DNA of 64,000 nucleotides from Microglena sp. YARC (GCA_022414725.1 CM039462.1:12689610-12753609), one strand, 5' to 3'; numbered from the stretch's first letter, positions 19,594-29,485 are shown. Translations and numbers: made by a program. Notes: generated from the sequence alone by a model not told the origin.

Positions 19594-19872
19594 TTCTCAG
19601 GATATGCCAGCACATTGTAACCCGATGTCTAAAGTCATCGATAGCCTCTGATATTGTTCCCCCTATTCCCCCTGACATGCCAACAAGGAATCTTCCACAG
19701 TTCGAATACTGCAAATGAAACCTGATATCGGACTACTGTCGTCTGTATACTGAACGGTGACTGTGTACGTTGGTGGCATTTGTATTGGGCTTTATTTGTA
19801 AATAAAGCACGCGCTTATACTCTAAAACTGAAGATCGTTGCTTTTGGGCAACGTTGAGGGGTGTACGTACCC
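19594..19872. other. Spacer with family A fragment
   Basis: 19,830-19,861 carries the core GATCGTTGCTTTTGGGCAAC of family A without its ends. Otherwise nothing recognisable. Confidence 0.5.
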
Positions 19873-20061
19873 ATGTCATCGTACTCACATCCTTATATTC
19901 AAGCATGTGAATTTTGGCACGGCATCTCTTGGAGGGGTATACAGAGGCAGACAGCGTCGGTGATAGGCGACCTGAACTGTCAAGTCATCCACGTTCGTAC
20001 ACACGTCAAGCTGGATGAATACAATGAAGCTTGGTGGGCGGACTCTACAAGTGGTCTGTGA
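19873..20061 (+). CDS. Small hypothetical protein
   Basis: 62 codons from ATG 19,873 to TGA. Contains CEFWHGISWRGIQRQ and HVKLDEYNEAWWADS, which look coding. No family recognised. Confidence 0.35.
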   Translation: MSSYSHPYIQACEFWHGISWRGIQRQTASVIGDLNCQVIHVRTHVKLDEYNEAWWADSTSGL

Positions 20062-20191
20062 CAAACGTAACAGCTTCCGACCCGCTCCTGCGCTTTTCTT
20101 GTATGTCGAGAATTCTTAACGCCAATTTTATAACGGCGATGTCGTACATTTATTTCCAAATATTGTCGCTTATGTATTAATAACAACCAAC

Positions 20192-20545
20192 ATGGGACAC
20201 AAATTTGTCATCGTATCTGCCTCTTGTCCGTCACTTGAAGCATACAACCATATATTCCATCCACTACAGGAAATCATGGGGTTTTGCATCATAGCACTGG
20301 ATGAGCCCCTTACATATTGCGTTACTGAACTACTCTCGGTGTGGGAGGTGACTTCATTGCCAGCCATCAGAGATGACAATGGACTTTTCTGCGGCCGTCA
20401 AGCACTGATGTGGGCGCAGGAGAAGGGGTTCGACATCACAGAGGATGCTCTCGATGCATGTAGTGTCACAATCAGCGAATTGAAACAACTGACTCGCGAA
20501 AATAGACCAGGGGGGCAAAGAGTGAATCCTGTGCATACATTATAA
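20192..20545 (+). CDS. Possible thioredoxin-fold protein lacking CxxC
   Basis: 117 residues from ATG 20,192. FVIVSASCPSLEAY followed by VTSLPAIRDDNGLFCG resembles the first strand and cis-proline strand of the fold, but the active site is CPSL rather than CxxC. After the stop another frame (about 20,533-20,671) encodes IIIYGHSKENVEIFCDKY and VVCIDEEGFYAGEQ, similar in style, so a longer or two-domain protein may have been split by a shift near 20,530. Confidence 0.45.
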   Translation: MGHKFVIVSASCPSLEAYNHIFHPLQEIMGFCIIALDEPLTYCVTELLSVWEVTSLPAIRDDNGLFCGRQALMWAQEKGFDITEDALDACSVTISELKQLTRENRPGGQRVNPVHTL

Positions 20546-20784
20546 TTATCTACGGGCATTCAAAAGAAAATGTAGAAATTTTCTGTGACAAGTACAGAGA
20601 AAGTTCTAACGTTGTTTGTATCGACGAAGAAGGATTTTACGCAGGCGAACAAAGAAAATTTATCTTTTAAGAGGTGTTCACGTTTAAAATAGGAAGAATT
20701 CTTCAGTATTTATTTTTTGTTGAAATAATTGTTGTTCCCGAGATGGAGTGTGCGTTTTTGCTGAGTTTGTGAGCAATGCACTTG

Positions 20785-21075
20785 TCATTCAGCGCGGATA
20801 CGTGTTCGGCCCCTGACAATTTTATAGAAGTGCCTACACCTGTTCTTCATTGGAGTCCCGTCACTCCACACATGATATTGTAAGCAGTTGAGACAAGACT
20901 GCAGCTGCTTGTTGTGTTGCACCTTGAATTCCGAAAAAATGTCTTGCTCTATATTTTTATACATTGTTAACGAAACTAGATCATGCAACACCTTTGAGTC
21001 GTACAGCAAGATCTTTGTTTGCGTATCAATCATGTTGATGATCGTGTCTAACACATCTTGTGGCAATGCACCCAT
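20785..21075 (-). CDS. F-box-like small Cys-containing protein
   Basis: 96 residues from ATG 21,075. LPQDVLDTIINMID is F-box-like, and the C-terminal half has CLNCLQYH and NRCRHFY, a possible zinc site. Short for an adaptor; no substrate domain follows. Intact. Confidence 0.5.
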   Translation of the reverse strand: MGALPQDVLDTIINMIDTQTKILLYDSKVLHDLVSLTMYKNIEQDIFSEFKVQHNKQLQSCLNCLQYHVWSDGTPMKNRCRHFYKIVRGRTRIRAE

Positions 21076-21078
21076 GAG

Positions 21079-21160
21079 CTAAGATGTGTTTTTAGTTTTT
21101 AGTTAAAGCTAAGATGTGTTTTTAGTTAAAGCTAAGATGTGTTTTTAGTTAAAGCTAACT
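21079..21160 (+). repeat. Tandem repeat, unit about 25 bp
   Basis: GCTAAGATGTGTTTTTAGTT occurs three times with TAAA spacers just upstream of the F-box-like gene start. It sits in the promoter position for the leftward gene. Confidence 0.7.
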
Positions 21161-21236
21161 GAATAAACATGTATCTCATGGGTTGGCATGGATTACATGA
21201 GGCTGCATGGGTAGGGTGGTGAATTCCGGGGAACTA

Positions 21237-21247
21237 AAATTCAACGG
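21237..21247 (+). repeat. TnpB right-end terminus
   Basis: AAATTCAACGG preceded by GGGGAACTA; the eleven bases equal the terminus of the TnpB element at 60,468. Only the last bases are recognisable, so this could be chance. Confidence 0.3.
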
Positions 21248-21402
21248 CCAAGCAGGGTTCGGCACTTGAATTGGTCAAGTTTTCGTAAGTAAGTCCCAGA
21301 CGACAAGGTGTTCCCACGCTGCCGCCACGGCATTGGTCACGCCACGGCATTGGTCACTCTTCAGTATCCAGCAGACAGTAAATATTATCCGTTGTTCCAA
21401 TA

Positions 21403-21435
21403 CAGTCAGCGGAACAGTGAAATGAAAAATATACT
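21403..21435 (+). repeat. Deleted CAGTCGGCGGAA-type element
   Basis: CAGTCAGCGGAACAGTGAAA begins after TA and an ACTG before TA follows within 35 bases. It may be a minimal deletion derivative. It lies 30 bases upstream of the membrane protein start. Confidence 0.5.
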
Positions 21436-21464
21436 GTAACATTATCTGTATACAATTTTGACAG

Positions 21465-22204
21465 ATGGAATCCTTAGTAGCATTTATATCTATTTTACTG
21501 TACATGGTCGTCGCCGGCTTTCTCATCGCCTCGCACATTTCCCTGCGAAGAGAGATCAGCACACATGAAGACGAGTTGGGAGATCTCGTATTGCGGTCGA
21601 ATGCCGAGTTCAAACGCTCTCAACAAGCGGACACCATGCATTCCTCTTCTCTGGAAAAGCGAAAGCAGTCTGATGTGAAGATTAATACGATGTTGAAAGA
21701 CGGTTTAGCGACGGTCAACACAAGATCTAACGACCTTAATTCCCACATCGTCGCAATCGAACGTAAACAAAAGGCATTGGACACAAGGTGAATTTCTCAA
21801 CCGGTCTGTCGGCCAAAGGAATTTTGAATGTAACTGGAGCCACTGCCAAGGTCTGCATTGACGGGATATGTATGACAAAGGGAGACGTCGCCAATTTCAA
21901 GGCCGCCTTCGCTCAATTAAAGCAGAAACCACCCGCTAAGGCCTCGTTTGCTCAATTACAGCAGAAACCACCCGCTACGGCCTCGGTCTCACAATTGCAG
22001 CAGAAACCACCCGCTGTTGCCTCTTGGTTTTACGGCGCCAAACCTGGCTATTGCTACACTTGCAACGATGTCATAAATGCATACAAAGCGAAAAGATGGA
22101 CATACAATGAGAATGATTTTGAACAGTGCAGGAAACCGGTACAAACACTGGAACAGTTAAATGCACAGGAAATAGGTAATATAGGAATCTTGAATCCAAT
22201 CTAG
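21465..22204 (+). pseudogene. Membrane-anchored coiled-coil protein with Q-rich repeats, one frameshift
   Basis: ATG 21,465. An N-terminal membrane segment (VAFISILLYMVVAGFLIA) is followed by a hydrophilic coiled-coil stretch. At about 21,785 the frame shifts; the next frame gives GILNVTGATAKVCIDGICMT, then three 13-residue repeats like FAQLQQKPPATAS, then a C-terminal domain with GYCYTCNDVINAYKAKRW and FEQC. Domains of that last type end various giant-virus structural proteins (recalled, not checked). A virion membrane protein is the best guess. Stop codon TAG at 22,202. Confidence 0.6.
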
Positions 22205-22252
22205 TCGTCTTAGATGAGAGGCAGCTGCCTTGTACAAACATAAACTGTTTAG

Positions 22253-22801
22253 GGAGTTGGTACTAGAACCACGAATGGAGTACGAGCAGCGTTATTTTTA
22301 ATAAAAGAAAGGTCATTTGAATTGTTTCCACAAAAATGGATAATTCTTAGGGAATACCAAGGAATAAAAGACTGAGCCTTTGCTACGACTATATCTATTG
22401 GTACGCCACTTGTCGATACACGGGAGATCTGGATCCATATTACTATGAGTGTCCCGGGCAACGGTAGAGCCGCTTTAATTATAGGAGGAATAAAGAAGGT
22501 GGTTACAATATCCCGAGCGTTTGTGGGTTGCTACACCCTTACATTACCATGCGATTCACACCAAAGCGTTTCTAACTCTACAGTCGGCGGAACATTAAAA
22601 TGAAACATATATCATTTCCATCTGTTTCATTTTATCCCGATGACTGTAGGTCACACTTGTACTTGTCAAATTACGTTCGACGATTGTTGTATGCATCTTT
22701 GAAATTAGTGTAAAGTTACAGGCGGCGGCGCGACGCTCCCCCAGTGCATGTTTGTGTTCGATACAGTCATCGGGAAGTGGACACCCGAGTAAGTCGATCA
22801 T
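22253..22801 (-). pseudogene. Hypothetical gene split by a 66-bp miniature transposon
   Basis: From ATG 22,801 the frame reads LLGCPLPDDCIEHKHALGER and runs into the miniature element at 22,581-22,646. Beyond it, coding-like sequence resumes (LETLWCESHGNVRV), is broken by an in-frame TAG (22,531-22,533), then continues ARDIVTTFFIPPIIKAALPL to the end near 22,253. Joining the two sides also needs a small frame change. The product is not recognised; the second half is hydrophobic and beta-rich. Confidence 0.4.
22581..22646. mobile_element. 66-bp miniature transposon, both ends intact, TA duplication
   Basis: CAGTCGGCGGAACATTAAAA at one end and, reverse complemented, CAGTCATCGGGATAAAATGA at the other; TA on both sides (22,579-22,580, 22,647-22,648). 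It is almost nothing but its two terminal repeats, the smallest complete member in this window. Confidence 0.85.
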
Positions 22802-22879
22802 CAGTGTCACAGTAAGCCTTCATCTGAGGTAGTTGTTCCTCACGAACATTCGCTACCCTAACCACTATGATCCTCCATG

Positions 22880-23263
22880 TCAAGTTGTAGCATCCATAGT
22901 GGAACCTTTGCACACAAACATAGATTGCTGCTGCTGTCTGCAAATCCTTAGAATTTGAATGCCGCAGTAAGCGATGACATATGACCGATTAATCTCGATG
23001 ATGTAGGTGTTCTCCACGCGCGCAGCCTTAATGGTAGTTACATCTGTTGTATCATGCACACTCAGCTCAGGTGTGAACACTGTGATACCATCTGCATTCT
23101 CTGTCCAAACGCGTCCCGTGTGGTTTGACAAGCTTTGAAGCTTGATGACTATGTCTGGCGCCATGTCACTCCGGAGCACGTGGACGGTGCGATTCATATA
23201 GCTTATCGACATGGGAACAATGCCTGTAGAAGTCATGACAACAAGTGTATTACACACACACAT
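22880..23263 (-). CDS. Hypothetical protein, 127 residues
   Basis: ATG 23,263. Beta-rich composition with GIVPMSISYMNRTVHVLRSD and ENTYIIEINRSYVIAYCGIQ; the second could be a membrane or strand segment. No family recognised. Intact, with an AT-rich upstream stretch shared with the divergent small frame at 23,288. Confidence 0.55.
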   Translation of the reverse strand: MCVCNTLVVMTSTGIVPMSISYMNRTVHVLRSDMAPDIVIKLQSLSNHTGRVWTENADGITVFTPELSVHDTTDVTTIKAARVENTYIIEINRSYVIAYCGIQILRICRQQQQSMFVCKGSTMDATT

Positions 23264-23287
23264 AAATAGTTGCTTTATATTAATAAT

Positions 23288-23434
23288 GAGTCCTCCGACA
23301 AAAAAGAACGGACGCTTGATGAATGGATTGAGTGGGCCGGCGCGCTCCGCATGAACGCATCGAATTGCAGAAAATTAACAAAATGCAACGAGAAAGTATC
23401 GGATGCGGGTGAAGTCGTTGACAAAACTTCATAG
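23288..23434 (+). pseudogene. Small frame with shift in a run of six A
   Basis: ATG AGT CCT CCG opens a short frame; after ACAAAAAAG the neighbouring frame gives ERTLDEWIEWAGALRMNASN to a TAG about 45 residues later. One base change in the A-run would join them. Low confidence because of the size. Confidence 0.3.
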
Positions 23435-24029
23435 CCCCGTCATCCTCACGCAAACGGCGGAACACTGTGTCGTCCGTACCACATTAAACAAGTGGCGGAG
23501 CCCCTTTTACCTCCCCCCAGCGGAGCGACCGGGGGCTACCGGAGGGGAGCCCCCACAAAGGAGTCCGCGAGGAACCGAGCGGGTGGGCGACCGGAGGGGA
23601 GCCCACAGTGTAACATCAACCAGCAGACACACTACATCGTAATCTCTGGCTGGCGTGGCTTTACTTCAGCGCAACTTCTGAACCCACCACCGGAAAATTC
23701 CGACGCGTCCAGGGCAGTACATCGAAATCTCTGGCTGGCGTAGATACAGTGATGCTTGGCAGCTTGTATTGTCAATTTAAGATTTTTTACAAAATTGACG
23801 TTGAAGAGGGACAAATGTGTCGATGTGTAAATACTAGGCACAGTTTGTTCTCAAATAAAGTGGGACAAAAATGTAACTACAAGAGCAATGTGGAATTTTG
23901 CGAAAATATAACACTCCAAGAAACTTGTTCATGTCCAGTCCAGTACCAATGTGTCTAACTTTATACAGACCCAATCATTGGGGATATAGGTACTCCAATT
24001 TCATCATGATCGCGCGCCACACTCCTCAT
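23435..24029. other. Spacer with GC-rich island and inverted-repeat end
   Basis: 23,480-23,620 is clearly more GC-rich than its surroundings and repeats GGAGGGGAGCCC twice. 23,780-23,873 (ending CACAGTTTGTTCTCAAATAA) recurs inverted at 57,933-58,008. CTCTGGCTGGCGT occurs twice about 90 bases apart. No gene is supportable. Confidence 0.5.
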
Positions 24030-24052
24030 ATTATGAACAAATTGTTCATAAT
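24030..24052. terminator. Perfect 11-bp hairpin at the 3' end of the ankyrin gene
   Basis: ATTATGAACAA, one base, TTGTTCATAAT, followed by an AT-only stretch. It lies about 40 bases past the stop of the leftward gene, matching the gene-end hairpins of some giant viruses; role inferred. Confidence 0.5.
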
Positions 24053-24093
24053 AATATTATTAATAATTTAATTATTTAATCCACAATCACTAG

Positions 24094-24942
24094 CTACATC
24101 AGGTGCCTCGCCAGGGCGTGCATCTGCGACTGCAAGTTTTTGGTCGACATACACACATTGCAGTTGCAGCCGCTCACGACGTGTGCTGCGGCTCTCATGA
24201 TACCCTCCTCGTCCTGTCTGATCTCGAAAGGTTTATCCCGAAAAAGTACACTGAATGCCATGTTAGCCATTGTACATGCGTCCAATGAAGTGAGGCCTCT
24301 CTCGAATAGCATGTGCATGATGGTAATGTGCCCGTGGGCGAATGCCTTGTCATAGTGATCGTCGGCGTAGCCAGTTCTGTCTATCGCATTAGCGTCCAGT
24401 AGGATCTGCACGACCTCAGCGTACCCAAACTTGCAGGCAATCATGAATGGGTCGTCGAAGAGGTTCCGACGGAGACGCACGGGTCCTCCAGTGATGAGGA
24501 AACTCCTCACGATGTCTGGGCGGTTGCGTCTGATGGCCAGGCCCATGCACTCAATGACGAGATTGTCATTGATGACATCCTTCCAGTATTCTTGCATGCA
24601 TCTCAAAGCTTCAATGCTCCCGTCACTGTGTATGGCCGCCCGAGTCTCACTGAGCATGCAAGCGCGTGCTACTTTGGGAGAGACATCAGAGTTATCTTGG
24701 ACTAAAGCGAGTGTGCACTTCATGTTTCCCATTGATTGCATGGCACGAACTGCCTTCCGCATGGAGCGGAATCTAGTCACCAACAGATGCCGCATGTACC
24801 CAGGGGTCTCCGACGCTGCCTTTTGCATGGAGCGGCTCAACGCCCACGGAAAAGGCGTTGAGGATCCGCTACGGTCCACAGTCAATGATGCTATGTGTAG
24901 CCACACCTCGGTTGGGATCCCATGATATGGGACGGATCCCAT
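24094..24942 (-). CDS. F-box-like/ankyrin-repeat protein
   Basis: 282 residues from ATG 24,942. IPTEVWLHIASLTVD is F-box-like; ankyrin-type helix pairs follow, including IAWP-like units such as MGLAIRRNRPDIVRSFLITG, ACKFGYAEVVQILLDANAID and AFAHGHITIMHMLFERG. The C-terminus has CNCNVCMS, a Cys cluster. F-box/ankyrin adaptors are typical of large DNA viruses and direct host or viral proteins to ubiquitination. Intact, and the last clearly virus-like gene before the satellite region. Confidence 0.75.
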   Translation of the reverse strand: MGSVPYHGIPTEVWLHIASLTVDRSGSSTPFPWALSRSMQKAASETPGYMRHLLVTRFRSMRKAVRAMQSMGNMKCTLALVQDNSDVSPKVARACMLSETRAAIHSDGSIEALRCMQEYWKDVINDNLVIECMGLAIRRNRPDIVRSFLITGGPVRLRRNLFDDPFMIACKFGYAEVVQILLDANAIDRTGYADDHYDKAFAHGHITIMHMLFERGLTSLDACTMANMAFSVLFRDKPFEIRQDEEGIMRAAAHVVSGCNCNVCMSTKNLQSQMHALARHLM

Positions 24943-25159
24943 GATGTTGATTGTTGTGTCTGAGGGAAAACAAGTGCGTGGAATTAAATGTTGTAGTCAT
25001 CAAATGAAGAACCAATGAATAGTCGATGATATTGATCGTGTTTACCTTGGACGTGAAGAAACAAATGGGGATAAGTAGGGATTTATTGATGTGGTGAATG
25101 GGTTTTGTGAATGAAATAATGAAATAATGGAAGAATAAATAGATCGCGAAACCCGCTCC
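24943..25159. other. AT-rich transition between virus-like and satellite regions
   Basis: No gene. Marks the change from compact intronless genes to satellite DNA. Confidence 0.4.
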
Positions 25160-25590
25160 GCAACCCCATGGCACACACCGCATGCCCCATGCCTCATGCA
25201 ACCCCATGGCACACACCGCATGCCCCATGCAACCCATGGCACACAGCAACCACATGGCACACACCGCATGCCCCATGCCTCATGCAACCCCATGGCACAC
25301 CCCGCATGCCCCATGCAACCCCATGGCACACACAGCAACCACACGGCACACACCGCAACCCCATGGCACACACCGCATGCCCCATGCCTCATGCAACCCC
25401 ATGGCACACACCGCATGCCCCATGCCTCATGACCCCATGGCACACACCGCAACCCCATGGCACACACCGCAACCCCATGGCACACACCGCATGCCCCATG
25501 CCTCATGCAACCACATGGCACACACCGCAACCACATGGCACACACCGCATGCCCCATGCAACCCCGTGGTACACACAACATGCCCCATGC
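25160..25590. repeat. 31-bp satellite array 1
   Basis: Unit of about 31 bp built from ATGGCACACACCGCATGCCC and CATGCAACCCC, repeated roughly 14 times with length variants. Long stop-free frames across it in several registers are a by-product of a stop-free unit whose length is not a multiple of three. Confidence 0.9.
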
Positions 25591-25593
25591 AAC

Positions 25594-25633
25594 CTAAAGA
25601 CCTCAAATGCCGGGCTTCGCCCCTACACGAAAC
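25594..25633 (+). repeat. Conserved block bordering the 31-bp satellite
   Basis: CTCAAATGCCGGGCTTCGCC and the following CCTACACGAAACG recur at 32,098-32,134, 44,854-44,891 and inverted at 48,870-48,903. GGGCTTCGCCC is a small hairpin. It may be the end of the unit that moves or amplifies this block. Confidence 0.7.
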
Positions 25634-25820
25634 GAATCATTATGTAGCAACAATGTTAACGCTTTAACTCGCACAATGTGAGACAGCATGAGCGAAGACA
25701 CTTCTGAACGTGTTTGATCGGTTACAAAGATTGATGGTCAACTTGTCAAAATCCCAAGGTGTCCATTTTCATCAGATCAAATCACTAACGTAGCTGCCGT
25801 CGCGAACGGAACTCACACTT

Positions 25821-26688
25821 TTATCGGCTTCTTTTCCAATAGTCTTCTCTAGCCTTTGCTCTGCATTCCTTGCATTGACACCAGGGGAATTTAGCACCCG
25901 AGGCACCCTCATCTTCGTCCTCATGCGTCAAGTCCACTTCCACTGCTCTCTGCCCACGTTTGGCACTTCGCACAGTCAGAGGCACAACAGTACTAGGGCA
26001 AGCTATGGAGGCACGTCGCACAGTCAGAGGCACATCAGTACTAGGGCCAGCTATGGAGGCACGTCGCACAGTCAGAGGCACAACAGTACTAGGGCAAGCT
26101 ATGGAGGCACGTCGCACAGTCAGAGGCACATCAGTACTAGGGCCAGCTATAGAGGCACGTCGCACAGTCTGAGGCACAACAGTACTAGAGCCAGATATGG
26201 AGGCACGTCGCACAGTCAGAGGCACATCAGTACTAGGGCCAGCTATAGAGGCACGTCGCACAGTCTGAGGCACAACAGTACTAGAGCCAGATATGGAGGC
26301 ACGTCGCACAGTCAGAGGCACATCAGTACTAGGGCCAGCTATGGAGGCACGTCGCACAGTCAGAGGGCGCTCGATCTCAACCACCTCGACCTCATTCTCA
26401 ACCACCTCGACCTCATTCTCATTCTCAACCACCTCATCCTCATCCTCAACCACCTCATCCTCATCCTCAACCACCTCATCCTCATCCTCAACCACCTCAT
26501 CCTCATCCTCAACCACCTCATCCTCTTCATCTGTAGTCACAGGAATAAAATGAAAACCCGTGACAGATGGAAATGTAAAACGACATCGCAGTTGTACATT
26601 ATATTGAAAGCAAACAATTGCATGTACCTTGGTCCTCTGACGACGACGATATATAGCATGTCCAGTAGACATAGGATGACTTGGGCAT
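25821..26688 (-). CDS. Spliced acidic protein with RRASI repeats and a SUMO-interaction-like motif
   Basis: Exon 1: ATG 26,688 to 26,628 (MPKSSYVYWTCYISSSSEDQ), donor GTACAT. Exon 2: 26,530 (acceptor GACTACAG) to 25,821, joined in matching phase. Exon 2 starts with a Glu/Val/Asp repeat (VVEDEDE, five or more copies), then about eight 15-16-residue units VPLTVRRASIAGPSTD, then VEVDLTHEDEDEG (a SUMO-interacting-type motif) and a Cys pair WCQCKECRAK. RRASI fits the basophilic kinase (PKA) site pattern. A paralogue lies at 32,347-32,972. Function unknown; nuclear scaffold is a guess. Confidence 0.55.
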
Positions 26689-26779
26689 GTTTCCTGTGTT
26701 ACGAAACAATGGAGCATAAAATCAGCCAGGCAGGCAGGCAGGCAGTGCAGCAACAGAATTTGACTATCCTGTAATATAG

Positions 26780-27665
26780 ATCCTACAAGCTCAACTCGAT
26801 CTAGCATCCTGTAAGTTATCGAACAGTCGCGACAGTGCAGGCAGCGCAGAAGCAGCAGAAGCAGCAGCAGCATTTGACTATCCTGTAAGCTAGGTCCGAC
26901 CATCTCAACTCGATCTAGCATCCTGTAAGTTATTGAACAATTGCGACAGTGCAGGCAGACAGGCAGTGCAGAAGCAGCAGCAGCATTTGACTATCCTGTA
27001 AGCTAGATCCGACCAGCTCAACACGATATATAATCCTATAAGCGATCGAACAGACGAGACAGTGCAGGCAGGCATTGCAGCAGCAGCATTTGCCTATTCT
27101 GTAAGCTAGATCCGACCATCTCAACTCGATCTAGCATCCTGTAAGCTATCGAACAGTCGCGACAGTGCAGGCATGCATTGCGCAGCAGCATCTAACAACT
27201 ATCCTGTAAGCTAGATCCGACCATCTCAACTCGATCTAGCATCCTGTAAGCTATCGAACAGTCGCAACAGTGCAGGCATGCATTGCGCAGCAGCATCTAA
27301 CAACTATTCTGTAGGCTATATCCGACCAGCTCAACTCGATCTAGCATCCTATAAGCTATAGAAGAATTGCGACAGTGCAGAAGCAGCAGCAGTATCAGCA
27401 GCAGTATCAGCAGCAGCATCTAACAACTATCCTGTAAGCTATATCCGACCAGCTAAACACGATATAGCATCCTATAAGCTATCGAACAATCGCGACAGTG
27501 CAGGCATTGCAGGCATTGCAGCAGCAGCATTTGACTATCCTGTAAGCTAGATCCGACCAGCTCAACTCGATCTAGCATCCTATAAGCTATCGAACAGTCG
27601 CGACAGTGCAGGCAGGCATTGCAGCAGCAGCATTTGCCTATCCTGTAAGCTAGATCCGACCAACT
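26780..27665. repeat. Tandem repeat of about 100-120 bp, array 1
   Basis: About eight copies, each with CGACAGTGCAGGCAGGCATT, a CAG-rich stretch, TTTGACTATCCTGTAAGCTA and CTCAACTCGATCTAGCATCC. CAG runs vary between copies. It lies upstream of the acidic gene and may include its 5' untranslated region. Copies at 33,020-33,490 and inverted at 52,125-52,420. Confidence 0.85.
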
Positions 27666-27679
27666 TCACCTGGTTGATT

Positions 27680-28084
27680 GAACAAACGCGATTGAGCGAG
27701 CGAGCAAGCACTTCCTGAGCGATGCGAGCGAGCACTTCCTGAGCAATGCAATTCGGCAATGCAATTCAAATTAGCGAACAGGCGATGCAACTCGTCGCGA
27801 AATCCTGGAAGCTATTTCAAAGACACCTCACCTTGGGCTTCCGAATTTCCAGGAATTGAGTGGTAACCAGCGAAAGATGTGGTGCATCCTCGCTGGACCG
27901 AGCATATGAACCTACCAAACCCTTATCATGTTTCAGCTGAAGATCGCGACGTTTGTGATGTCTATCCTGTGACACGTCACCTTTTACCGATGCGAGCGTT
28001 TGCTGTCAGCCAGCTCACGACACGAACCTCCGGGCATCGTGTGGTTTCGCATGTCCGGGCAGCTCGCGACACGAACCTCCGGGC
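27680..28084. repeat. GAGC-rich repeat and conserved flank with an unoccupied target site
   Basis: 27,690-27,770 repeats GAGCGAGCAAGCACTTCCTG. 27,850-27,990 matches 33,720-33,851 and then, without the 10.4-kb element, 44,254 onward: CTGTGACACGTCACC is continuous here. 28,010-28,080 repeats CGACACGAACCTCCGGGCA. No gene seen. Confidence 0.75.
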
Positions 28085-28402
28085 ATGCCCCATGCAACCC
28101 CATGGTACACACCGCATGCCCCATGCAACCCCATGCCTCATGCAACCCCATGGCACACACCGCATGCCCCATGCAACCCCATGGTACACACCGCATGCCC
28201 CATGCAACCCCATGGCACACACCGCATGCCCCATGCAACCCCATGGCACACACCGCATGTCCCATGCAACCCCATGCATCATGCAACCCCATGGCACACA
28301 CCGCATGCCCCATGCAACCCCATGCCCCATGCAAACCCATGCCTCATGCAACCCCATGGCACACACCGCATGCCCCATGCAACCCCATGCCTCATGCAAC
28401 CC
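28085..28402. repeat. 31-bp satellite array 2
   Basis: About ten units of the ATGGCACACACCGCATGCCC satellite, directly joined to the 195-bp satellite at 28,403. Confidence 0.9.
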
Positions 28403-29230
28403 CAAGTGCTTGACATGACAGTAACATTACAATTAAGAACAACCTATGAATTTGACAAGGGCACAACTCTGTTTGAAGACACATCTCATTGCACCAGTCA
28501 TCCTACAAGTAGGGTTGACAATTGCCAATGAATTCGTCAATTCAAACATAAGTTTATGCCAAGGCATCATCCATTAATTGATTCAGTATGACCATACACA
28601 AGTGCTTGACATGACAGTAACATTACAATCAAGAACAACCTATGAATTTGACAAAGCACAACCCTGTTTGAAGACACATCTCACTGCACCAGTCATCCTA
28701 CAAGTAGGGCTGACAATTGCCAATGAATTCGTCAATTCAAACATAAGTTTATGCCAAGGCATCATCCATTAATTGATTCAGTATGACCATACACAAGTGC
28801 TTGACATGGCAGTAACATTACAATCAAGAACAACCTATGAATTTGACAAGGCACAACCCTGTTTGAAGACACATCTCACTGCACCAGTCATCCTACAAGT
28901 AGGGCTGACAATTGCCAATGAATTCGTCAATTCAAACATAAGTTTATGCCAAGGCATCATCCATTAATTGATTCAGTGTGACCATACACAAGTGCTTGAC
29001 ATGACAGTAACATTACAATCAAGAACAACCTATGAATTTGACAAGGCACAACCCTGTTTGAAGACACATCTCACTGCACCAGTCATCCTACAAGTAGGGC
29101 TGACAATTGCCAATGAATTCGTCAATTCAAACATAAGTTTATGCCAAGGCATCATCCATTAATTGATTCAGTATGACCATACACAAGTGCTTGATATGAC
29201 AGTAACATAACAATCAAGAACAACCTAATT
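28403..29230 (+). repeat. 195-bp satellite array 1, each unit a 64-codon frame
   Basis: Four full units and part of a fifth. Unit length is exactly 65 codons; each full unit runs from ATGATTCAGTATGACC-type start to TAA, encoding a 64-residue frame (MIQYDHTQVLDMTVTLQSRT at its start). Copies at 49,190-49,790 and inverted at 54,810-56,400. Units are nearly identical, implying recent amplification. Whether the frame is expressed is unknown. Confidence 0.9.
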
Positions 29231-29269
29231 TTTTTTTTTTGCAACGTCAGTAAGTCAGTCAGTCAAATA

Positions 29270-29320
29270 AATTCTGAGTAGAAATTTCAAAAAATCCGCC
29301 GGGAGGCAGAAACGCCCATT
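29270..29320 (-). repeat. Solo family B transposon end
   Basis: AAATCCGCCGGGAGGCAGAA and ACGCCCATT match the family B end. The partner end was not found nearby. The same solo end is at 49,840-49,878. Confidence 0.65.
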
Positions 29321-29326
29321 ACTTAC

Positions 29327-29485
29327 TCGGAACATTGGGATGTAGAGGTAGTGAGGCTCCACCACACCAACGCAATCACTCCCAAACACCATCTTCACAT
29401 CCACAATGCTGTGGACTTGTAATCTAGAATCATCTCTGAAAAAGTTGGCGTGCCGACCTTTGCAAGATCTTCGAATAATATCCAC
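29327..29485 (-). CDS. Orphan 53-codon exon, copy 1
   Basis: Between acceptor GGTGCTGCAG and donor GTAAGT the minus strand has an open exon (VDIIRRSCKGRHANFFRDDS at its start, ending YLYIPMFR). The same exon with identical borders is at 49,885-50,043, supporting real splice sites. No family recognised. The donor abuts the solo family B end. Confidence 0.45.

Noticed and set aside
6654..22533. Complete reassignment of TAG to an amino acid
   Set aside because: TAG is the natural stop of intact frames here (12,158 gene at 12,692; 21,465 gene at 22,202); only readthrough or decay remains plausible.
25875..26774. Ser/Thr/His-rich plus-strand protein opposite the RRASI gene
   Set aside because: Shadow of the repeated coding strand; the minus strand has the splice sites, acidic block and Cys pair.
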